From Hyphomonas sp. (GTDB lineage Bacteria > Pseudomonadota > Alphaproteobacteria > Caulobacterales > Hyphomonadaceae), in the NCBI GenBank assembly GCA_003486945.1, contig DNFL01000057.1, forward strand, positions 641 through 10,940: 10,300 nt of DNA, given 5' to 3'. The translations under genes and the position numbers were made by a program. Positions 5,467-10,300 of the stretch are shown here, one piece after another. The first letter of the stretch is position 1, and each line of letters opens with the position of its first letter. The notes under the pieces were generated by a model. It was not told the origin of the DNA and made no database searches. It was given only the letters and a program-made list of their open reading frames with translations.

Positions 5467-6120
5467 CTAGACCAGTTGAATGCTGCGGCGGTGCCCTTCG
5501 AACATCCGGTCAAGACGCGGATCGGACGGGTCGCACTTGTAGACATTGACGTAGACGTCCTGCACCGCGCGGCGCAGGCGCGCGGTCTCGATCGAACTTC
5601 CCTTCGCACCAAGTACCAAGAGGCTCATGCGCGGCGGCGGTCCGTAATTCTCGAGCGGCAGGATATAGTCGAACCCGTCCAGCTCCAGGCACCCAAGGCG
5701 GCGATAGAACTGCTTGCGGCTGAGCCGGATGCGCTTTTCCTTTTCGCTGACCTTGTCCTTCTCGGAATCCACCTCGATCAGCAACAGCATGCGCGGATCC
5801 GTTCGGCTCGCCTCGAAGGCGGCGCGGAAGAGCTGTGAACCGAGACCTTTGCCCTGAAGTTTTGGAGAGACCGCGAGATATTCCAACAGAAGCGCCTGCT
5901 GCGCCTCTGACGCATAGAGGATGGCGATACCTGCAATCTCACCCTCATACTCGAAGGCCCAGTAGCGGAAACCCGGGTGCTTCAGACCGGCAACGATCTG
6001 GGCGCGGGTCTTCTGCTCGCCGCGCGGGATCGCGGTTTCATAGATCGCGTAAGCCTCGCGGAAGGCGCGGGTGCGGGAGCTGGTGAGCAGGAGGACGCGG
6101 ATGGAGGTCATGCCGCGCAT
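5467..6120 (-). CDS. GNAT-family N-acetyltransferase (217 aa)
   Basis: The central part has the GNAT fold: FRYWAFEYEGEIAGIAIL (residues 51-68) supplies the beta strands and YLAVSPKLQGKGLGSQLF (81-98) is motif A, with Gln89-Gly-Lys-Gly-Leu-Gly94 as the acetyl-CoA pyrophosphate loop. FYRRLGCLELDGFDY (138-152) is the usual C-terminal strand. A further 60 residues (about 158-217) extend past the core and are not a known domain to me. The substrate cannot be predicted. ATG 6120 and ATG 6111 are both possible starts and neither has a clear ribosome site; the peptidase stop is only 9 bp upstream, so translation is probably coupled. It lies between the peptidase and the small membrane protein in one operon. 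Confidence 0.85.
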   Translation of the reverse strand: MRGMTSIRVLLLTSSRTRAFREAYAIYETAIPRGEQKTRAQIVAGLKHPGFRYWAFEYEGEIAGIAILYASEAQQALLLEYLAVSPKLQGKGLGSQLFRAAFEASRTDPRMLLLIEVDSEKDKVSEKEKRIRLSRKQFYRRLGCLELDGFDYILPLENYGPPPRMSLLVLGAKGSSIETARLRRAVQDVYVNVYKCDPSDPRLDRMFEGHRRSIQLV

Positions 6121-6129
6121 GTTGGCACG

Positions 6130-6981
6130 TTAGTCTACGGCCATCCACTCCGGCGTCACGCCGCGCGTCCTGGCGACGTTTACACGACGCACGCAGGTCA
6201 CCTCGCCCGCAATTCTGGAGATACGGGAGATCGCTGCGCTCAGCGGCTCGCGGGCCACTGCCATGTGCCAGGCATTGGCATGCAGCAGTTCGTCCGGCCG
6301 CGTCATGATGCCGACATGGCCCTCCCAGAAGATGAGGTCGCCGCGCTTCAGCGCGCCGGGCGCCTGCCAGTGGTCCAGTTCGTCTCCCGCCCAGGCGGCC
6401 TGCATGTCGGAATCGCGCGGCAGCAACACGCCGCACGCTTCGAAAGCCTGCTGGGTGAGGCCGGAACAATCGAGCCCCGGCTCGCCGCGCCCGCCCCAGA
6501 GATAGGGCGCTTCCAGAAACCGTTCGGCAATGCCGGCCGGGTCAGCGCTGAACACATCCAGCCCGGCAAGATGGCGCTCATGCACCCAGCCGCTGCGCCC
6601 GCAATCGATCCACGCGCCTTCGCGCTGACCGGTCACCGTCAGCAGGGCGCCGAGGGGCAGCAGCGACGGGTTCGGCGATTTGAGATCGGGCGCGCGAAAG
6701 CCGAGCGTGAGCAGCGCGCTGACCTTGTGCGTCGGGGCCATGACTTCGCGCGAGAGCGCGGCCACGGGCACCCAGCCGGTATAATGATCCCTCCGCGCGC
6801 GGACGAGTGCAAAGCCGCCCTCTTCGCGGAACACATCGGCCACCTCGCCGCAGAGGAGCTGGGTGTCGAGCCGGGCGGCTTCCTGCGGCTGGTCGCGCAG
6901 CGGCGCGGCGGGCATGATGACCTGACGCGGCACTGCTGCCCCTGCGGGGCGGGCAAGGCGTTTGTCGTTCAGGTCGGGCAT
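6130..6981 (-). CDS. SH3/NlpC-P60 cell-wall peptidase, YkfC-like (283 aa)
   Basis: This is a papain-like cysteine peptidase acting on peptidoglycan stem peptides. Two bacterial SH3-like regions (about residues 40-80 and 85-140, ending GRSGWVHERHL) precede the NlpC/P60 domain. The catalytic residues are Cys172 (GLDCSGL), His222 (GHVGIM) and His234 (HANAW). YLWGG just before the Cys is the form found in YkfC-type enzymes, which cleave gamma-D-Glu-diaminopimelate bonds in released peptides with a free N-terminal L-Ala. There is no signal peptide or membrane helix, which fits a cytoplasmic role in recycling imported muropeptides. It follows the MarR gene by 23 bp and precedes the acetyltransferase by 9 bp. 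The start at 6981 has only a G-rich ribosome site. Confidence 0.92.
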   Translation of the reverse strand: MPDLNDKRLARPAGAAVPRQVIMPAAPLRDQPQEAARLDTQLLCGEVADVFREEGGFALVRARRDHYTGWVPVAALSREVMAPTHKVSALLTLGFRAPDLKSPNPSLLPLGALLTVTGQREGAWIDCGRSGWVHERHLAGLDVFSADPAGIAERFLEAPYLWGGRGEPGLDCSGLTQQAFEACGVLLPRDSDMQAAWAGDELDHWQAPGALKRGDLIFWEGHVGIMTRPDELLHANAWHMAVAREPLSAAISRISRIAGEVTCVRRVNVARTRGVTPEWMAVD

Positions 6982-7004
6982 GGGAAGGCCCCCCGGCTGC
7001 GCTC

Positions 7005-7388
7005 TCAGGCGGCGGCGCTGGACCGTTTGGCCGGAGATTTGCCGCCCGTCTCCTCGCCCGAAGCCGCGGCCAGAATAAGGCGGGCAAAGGCGCGCAGATA
7101 GGTCATGCCGGCGGGCGTGCGCTCAATGAAGATCGAACGCAGATCAGAATCGTCCGGAAGGCGGCGGATGAAGTCGAGACGCTCCAGCGCGTCCAGCGCG
7201 CGGGTGATCGCCGGCTTCGCCACACCGAGGTGTTCAGCCAGGCCGCGCACGGTGTGGGGGCCGGGCATCAGGGCAACGCTCATCAGCACAGCCTGCTGAC
7301 GGGCCGTCAGGTCCGGCGCGTCCGAGCGCACCGAGGCGGTGACCGCCTTGCGCCAGAGTTCGAGCCCTTCCCGTTCCGATAACTGCAT
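7005..7388 (-). CDS. MarR-family transcriptional regulator (127 aa)
   Basis: This is a small winged-helix regulator. The N-terminal helix (LELWRKAVTASV) leads to LTARQQAVLMSVAL, the HTH at about residues 46-67 (TVRGLAEHLGVAKPAITRAL) and the wing with the family Asp-x-Arg (DLR, 82-84) in PDDSDLRSIFIERT. It is a little shorter than usual, with a polar Ala/Lys-rich C-terminus where the second dimer helix normally lies. ATG 7388 is chosen because TGGAG lies 9 nt before it; the GTG codons at 7409 and 7403 overlap the inverted repeat at 7406-7426 and lack a ribosome site. It heads the peptidase operon and presumably controls it and itself. It is divergent from zur. Confidence 0.88.
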   Translation of the reverse strand: MQLSEREGLELWRKAVTASVRSDAPDLTARQQAVLMSVALMPGPHTVRGLAEHLGVAKPAITRALDALERLDFIRRLPDDSDLRSIFIERTPAGMTYLRAFARLILAAASGEETGGKSPAKRSSAAA

Positions 7389-7405
7389 TGCCTGTTTCTC
7401 CACAA

Positions 7406-7426
7406 CCACGCCAGAATCGCGCGTGG
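7406..7426. promoter_or_regulatory. Inverted repeat CCACGC-N9-GCGTGG: candidate MarR operator
   Basis: Perfect 6-bp arms at 7406-7411 and 7421-7426 lie 17 nt upstream of the marR start. MarR proteins usually bind palindromes of 16-20 bp in their own promoter, so this is the most natural candidate site. The arms are short and GC-rich, so chance is possible. Confidence 0.4.
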
Positions 7427-7442
7427 GGTGAATCTCAGGTGA

Positions 7443-7494
7443 TTTGCCCGGAGCGTCCAGACCTTCAGGCCCGCCTCTTCACATTCCGGGCAAA
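7443..7494. repeat. Perfect 10-bp inverted repeat with 32-bp spacer, upstream of zur
   Basis: TTTGCCCGGA (7443-7452) and TCCGGGCAAA (7485-7494) are exact reverse complements. The arm centres are 42 bp apart, four helical turns, and the right arm ends 17 nt before the zur start. It could be two half-sites for a looping or cooperative regulator, or an mRNA stem in the zur leader. It is not AT-rich and does not look like a classical Zur box. Confidence 0.55.
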
Positions 7495-7511
7495 ACACCC
7501 GAAATAGGGGA

Positions 7512-8000
7512 ATGGCCGCCGCTCACCCCCCTCATACGCACGGGCACGCGAACACGCCGTGCAGCCCTGCGGACACGGACGCTTTCCTTGCGGAAGCCGA
7601 AGCCCTTGTCGTGCGCCAGGGCCAGCGGATGACGCGCATCCGCCGCAAGGTATTGCGCCTGCTGCTGGAAAGCGCGGGGCCTGCTAAGGCCTATGACCTG
7701 CTGGCCAATCTCGACGGTGAAGGCGCGGCCAAGCCGCCGACCATCTACCGCGCGCTCGATTTCCTTCAGGAGGCCGGCCTCGTCCACAAGATCGAGAGCC
7801 TGAACGCCTATGTCGCCTGCGGCCATACCAGCCACAGCCACTCGGCCGTGTTCCTGATCTGCGACAAGTGCCACTCCGCCGAGGAGCTGCATGCGGTGGC
7901 CACTAGCAATGCGCTGAAAGCCGAAACGCGCGGCGCAGGCTTTCACATGGCGCGCGCGGTGGTCGAAGTGCGCGGCACCTGCCGGAACTGCGCGGCATGA
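7512..8000 (+). CDS. zur: Zinc uptake regulator Zur, Fur family (162 aa)
   Basis: This is a zinc-dependent repressor of zinc-import genes. A His-rich head (HPPHTHGHAN) precedes the winged helix (about residues 25-95, with TIYRALDFLQEAGLV as recognition helix). The four structural zinc cysteines are Cys117/120 (CDKC) and Cys157/160 (CRNC). The regulatory zinc residues line up one for one with E. coli Zur H77, C88, H96 and E111 as His92, Cys103, His110 and Glu125. Sequences such as KIESLNAYVAC also match Zur rather than Fur. The AGGGG before ATG 7512 is almost touching the start, so initiation may be weak; no in-frame upstream start exists. The stop overlaps the thioesterase start. No zinc box is recognised in the upstream gap. 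Confidence 0.92.
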   Translation: MAAAHPPHTHGHANTPCSPADTDAFLAEAEALVVRQGQRMTRIRRKVLRLLLESAGPAKAYDLLANLDGEGAAKPPTIYRALDFLQEAGLVHKIESLNAYVACGHTSHSHSAVFLICDKCHSAEELHAVATSNALKAETRGAGFHMARAVVEVRGTCRNCAA

Positions 8001-8920
8001 TCCCGCTTTGGCAGGGCAGCTGCAATCAATGGGATTGCGACGAGATGGGGCACATGAATGTGCGCGTCTATGTCGAGAAACAATTGGAAGGCATGATCGC
8101 GCTCGCCCATGCGGCGGGCATGCCGAACGCGTTCCGCCCGGATTCGCCCGCCACCATCCTGCCGGTGGACCAGCATATCCGCTTCGTGCGCGAAGTGCTT
8201 CCCGGACGGCCGCTGTCGATGAAAGGCTGCGTGCTGGAAATCGGCGAGCATAATGCGGTGATCTATCAGGAACTGCGCCATTCGGATGGCAGCCTGTCGG
8301 CCTCCTTCCGTACACGGATTATTCATGTCGACACAGCGGAAGGCACACCCTTCCCTTGGTCGAGCCGCCCGCGCGCGAAGCTGCAGGCGCTGAAGGGCAC
8401 AACCCCGGATGAAGCGAAACCGCGATCATTCGATCCGGATGCGCCGGGCCTTGCTGTTTCAGACATTACCCTGGAGCGCGTTGCGAAAGTCGGTGCGCCG
8501 TTGATCGGCATGGGCGCCGTGCCGCCGGACCATTGCGGCGCACATGGCTGGATGCAGCCCTATTGGGTGATCGGGCGCATTTCGGACTCCGTGCCAAACC
8601 TGCTCGCCGACTGGCGCGCCCGGGTCGGACAATCCGCAGGCGGACGGCGCATGGGCGCCGCCGTGCTGGAATACCGCATCCGCTATCACCGCCACCCGCA
8701 GGCGGGGGATGTGTTCGCCGCCTACACTTCGCTCGGCAAGGTGCAGGGCAAGACGCACGCGCTGGTGCACTGGTTCATGGACCCGCTGACGGGCGGACCG
8801 TGGGCAACGTGCGAAGCGGTGGCCATTTCACTCGACCTCGACGCCCGCAAGGCGGTGGAAGCGCCGCCGGAAATGCTGGCGGAGCTGGAACGGATTGCTC
8901 CGCGTGGATTGAGTATCTAA
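7997..8920 (+). CDS. Double hot-dog acyl-CoA thioesterase (307 aa)
   Basis: This belongs to the 4HBT/hot-dog superfamily and is predicted to hydrolyse acyl-CoA (or acyl-ACP) thioesters. CNQWDCDEMGHMNVRVYVEK at residues 9-28 is the hallmark first helix, with Asp13 or Asp15 as the likely catalytic acid. The first hot-dog covers about residues 1-125 and a second, more divergent one about 157-285 (LEYRIRYHRHPQAGDVF, TCEAVAISLDLD), separated by a Pro-rich linker (about 125-155). At around 300 residues the length fits a tandem two-domain enzyme. The acyl substrate is not readable. The ATG lies inside the zur stop (ATGA, 4-nt overlap), indicating translational coupling to a zinc regulator. It converges on the aminotransferase with a 4-bp gap and no terminator. 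Confidence 0.85.
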   Translation: MIPLWQGSCNQWDCDEMGHMNVRVYVEKQLEGMIALAHAAGMPNAFRPDSPATILPVDQHIRFVREVLPGRPLSMKGCVLEIGEHNAVIYQELRHSDGSLSASFRTRIIHVDTAEGTPFPWSSRPRAKLQALKGTTPDEAKPRSFDPDAPGLAVSDITLERVAKVGAPLIGMGAVPPDHCGAHGWMQPYWVIGRISDSVPNLLADWRARVGQSAGGRRMGAAVLEYRIRYHRHPQAGDVFAAYTSLGKVQGKTHALVHWFMDPLTGGPWATCEAVAISLDLDARKAVEAPPEMLAELERIAPRGLSI

Positions 8921-8924
8921 TTCT

Positions 8925-10118
8925 CTAGCCCTTCAGATAAGGCGCCAGAATCTCCGCCAGTCTCGGGATATGATCCGGGTGCAGACCGGCGATGTTGATG
9001 CGGCCGGAGGTGGGCATGTAGACGCCGTGCTTGTCGCGCAGTTCCGCAGTTTGTGCGGCCGAGACAGGCAGCTGCGAGAACATGCCGTTCTGCAGGCGCA
9101 GCTGAGCGAGTTCGTTCGAGCCGGTCGCGGCGACTAGGGCGTCCGAGAAAGATACGCGCAGGGATTTCATCCGCTCGCGCATCGCCGTGAGTTCGGTATC
9201 CCATTCCGTGCGCAGCGCCGCGTCGCCAAGGATGGTGGCAACGATCCCCGCGCCATGCGCCGGCGGCATCGACCAGGTGGCGCGACCATTGTCAGCGACA
9301 TGGGTGTAGGCAGCGTCGATACCTTCGCGGCTCTCACCGACCACAAGGAAGCAGCCGGTGCGTTCGCGGTAGAGACCAAAATTCTTGGAGCAGGAATAGG
9401 CGATCATCGCCTCGCCGGCCGCGGCGATGAAGGCGCGCACGCCTTTCATATCCTCGTCAAGGCTGTCGGCAAAACCGTGATAGGCGACATCGATCAGCGC
9501 CGCGAGCCTCTTGCCGCGCACCAGTTCGCCCAGTTGTTTCCAGAAGCCGACCGGGAAATCGATGCCCGTGGGATTGTGGCAGGGGCCCTGAATGATGACA
9601 CCGTCGCCTTCTTTAGCCTGAAGCAGGTCTTCCAGCATGCTGGTGGGTGAGAATACTCCGCCTACGGCATAATTGTATTCTTTAACGTCGAGGCCGAGCG
9701 ACTTCACCACATTCGGATGGTTCGGCCAGGTCGGGCGCGAGACCCAGACGCGGCGCGTGCCGGTCTTGCGCATCAGGCTAATGCCCTGGAACAACGCGCC
9801 GCACCCGCCGGGCGCCGTGAACGATATCACGCGGCCCTCCTTGCGGGCCGGGTGGCTCTTGCCGAACACGAAATCCTCGACATGGCCGCAGAAATCCGTG
9901 TTGCCGCGCTGGCCTTCATAGACCTTCGTGTCCTGCGCTGCGATCAGCTTCGCCTCAGCCTTTTTCACCGAACTGAAGATCGGCGTGAGGCCGGCGAGAT
10001 CCTTGTAGACGCCGACACCGAGATCGAACTTCTCGCTACGAGGATCGGCGCGGTAGGCGGTCATCAGGCCCAGCAGGGCATCTGGCGGCAGCGGGGTGAG
10101 ACCATCGAACAGCGACAT
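8925..10118 (-). CDS. tyrB: Aromatic/aspartate aminotransferase, class I (397 aa)
   Basis: This PLP-dependent transaminase of the AspC/TyrB group would convert phenylpyruvate or 4-hydroxyphenylpyruvate and glutamate to Phe or Tyr, or oxaloacetate to Asp. Full length and complete active site: Tyr67 (KVYEGQRG), Trp131 (RPTWPNH), Asn182 (QGPCHNPTG), Asp210 and Tyr213 (LIDVAYHGFADSL), the PLP lysine Lys245 (SCSKNFGLYRERTG, with Arg253) and Arg373 (SGRINIAG) for the substrate carboxylate. AYHGFADSLDED is more like aromatic aminotransferases, which usually read AYQGFG, than AspC; the symbol is therefore a best guess over aspC. GGGAG lies 8 nt before ATG 10118. It is divergent from the gene at 10261 and convergent with the thioesterase. 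With pheA in the same window it completes the last two steps to phenylalanine. Confidence 0.92.
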   Translation of the reverse strand: MSLFDGLTPLPPDALLGLMTAYRADPRSEKFDLGVGVYKDLAGLTPIFSSVKKAEAKLIAAQDTKVYEGQRGNTDFCGHVEDFVFGKSHPARKEGRVISFTAPGGCGALFQGISLMRKTGTRRVWVSRPTWPNHPNVVKSLGLDVKEYNYAVGGVFSPTSMLEDLLQAKEGDGVIIQGPCHNPTGIDFPVGFWKQLGELVRGKRLAALIDVAYHGFADSLDEDMKGVRAFIAAAGEAMIAYSCSKNFGLYRERTGCFLVVGESREGIDAAYTHVADNGRATWSMPPAHGAGIVATILGDAALRTEWDTELTAMRERMKSLRVSFSDALVAATGSNELAQLRLQNGMFSQLPVSAAQTAELRDKHGVYMPTSGRINIAGLHPDHIPRLAEILAPYLKG

Positions 10119-10260
10119 GCGGGAAGCTCCCTTTTCCTGCGCCGACCCCTACCCGCTTTCTGCCGCGCGCGGAACCCTTGCCGCCTGCGACGCAGCGTCA
10201 GGAATTGCGCAGCGCGCGCAGATGGCAGAGGCTCACGCCGCCAGTTACAGGGAGAAACAC

Positions 10261-10300
10261 ATGGCCGCTTTCGTAATCCTGATCCGCGAGAAGCTGCGCG
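10261..10300 (+). CDS. Start of an unidentified gene, cut by the window edge
   Basis: Thirteen codons (MAAFVILIREKLR) follow ATG 10261, with AGGGAG (10249-10254) at a good 6-nt spacing. The opening resembles that of DUF1330-type ferredoxin-like small proteins, but 13 residues cannot decide it. It is divergent from the aminotransferase, with 142 bp between their starts. Confidence 0.55.
   Translation, partial: MAAFVILIREKLR

Noticed and set aside
5977..7101. Plus-strand open frame of 374 codons opposite the acetyltransferase and peptidase
   Set aside because: The opposite strand carries complete GNAT and NlpC/P60 motifs; this frame is Arg/Ala/Gly/His-rich with no fold.
7307..7498. Minus-strand frame beginning MFCPECEEAG, with a zinc-ribbon-like CPEC
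   Set aside because: It overlaps the marR gene in another frame, has no ribosome site, and after the first residues becomes arginine-rich shadow sequence.
10185..10199. Overlapping small palindromes CTGCGACGCAG and GACGCAGCGTC upstream of the aminotransferase
   Set aside because: Arms are only 5 bp and GC-rich; not enough to call an operator.

Overview
The window looks like chromosomal DNA of a GC-rich alphaproteobacterium, most probably from the Hyphomonadaceae/Caulobacterales side. This is inferred from base composition, dense short-spaced operons, a stand-alone prephenate dehydratase whose ACT domain has the alphaproteobacterial ESY form, a membrane-anchored CycM-like cytochrome c, a histone-tail-like AAKKP protein, and a Zur with the His-rich N-terminus seen in this class. 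I see no transposase, integrase, phage gene, tRNA, rRNA or CRISPR array. It reads as an ordinary core region with a few poorly described small genes and some clear regulatory dyads.

Layout. (1) 1-541: the 3' part of an NAD+ diphosphatase (nudC). (2) 645-794: a 49-codon Lys/Ala/Pro gene closed by a textbook terminator at 818-847. A short gene-free stretch with one perfect DnaA box follows. (3) 1064-2122, minus strand: a DoxX-like membrane protein followed by a secreted YHS-domain protein. They are read away from a LysR-type regulator (2285-3199, plus). A perfect TCATGCG-N5-CGCATGA dyad lies just before the regulator's start. (4) 3206-4042, minus: prephenate dehydratase (pheA), divergent from a membrane-anchored cytochrome c (4219-4953, plus) that ends in a bidirectional terminator. 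(5) 5010-7388, minus: a compact four-gene run of MarR regulator, SH3/NlpC-P60 peptidase, GNAT acetyltransferase and small membrane-anchored protein. (6) 7512-8920, plus: zur, overlapping by ATGA with a double hot-dog thioesterase. (7) 8925-10118, minus: an aromatic/aspartate aminotransferase (tyrB-like). (8) 10261 to the end, plus: the first 13 codons of another gene.

How the genes fit together. pheA and the aminotransferase provide two steps of phenylalanine synthesis (prephenate to phenylpyruvate to phenylalanine), although they are not in one operon. The LysR/DoxX/YHS group is a self-contained regulator-target module. The marR and zur transcription units diverge from a 123-bp gap holding two separate perfect inverted repeats, so both regulators may act there. 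Convergent pairs LysR/pheA and thioesterase/aminotransferase are only 4-6 bp apart with no terminator between them, whereas cytochrome c and the 148-residue gene share one.

Most start codons were refined from Shine-Dalgarno spacing. The YHS, LysR, PheA, cytochrome, MarR and small-membrane-protein starts all lie inside longer open frames.
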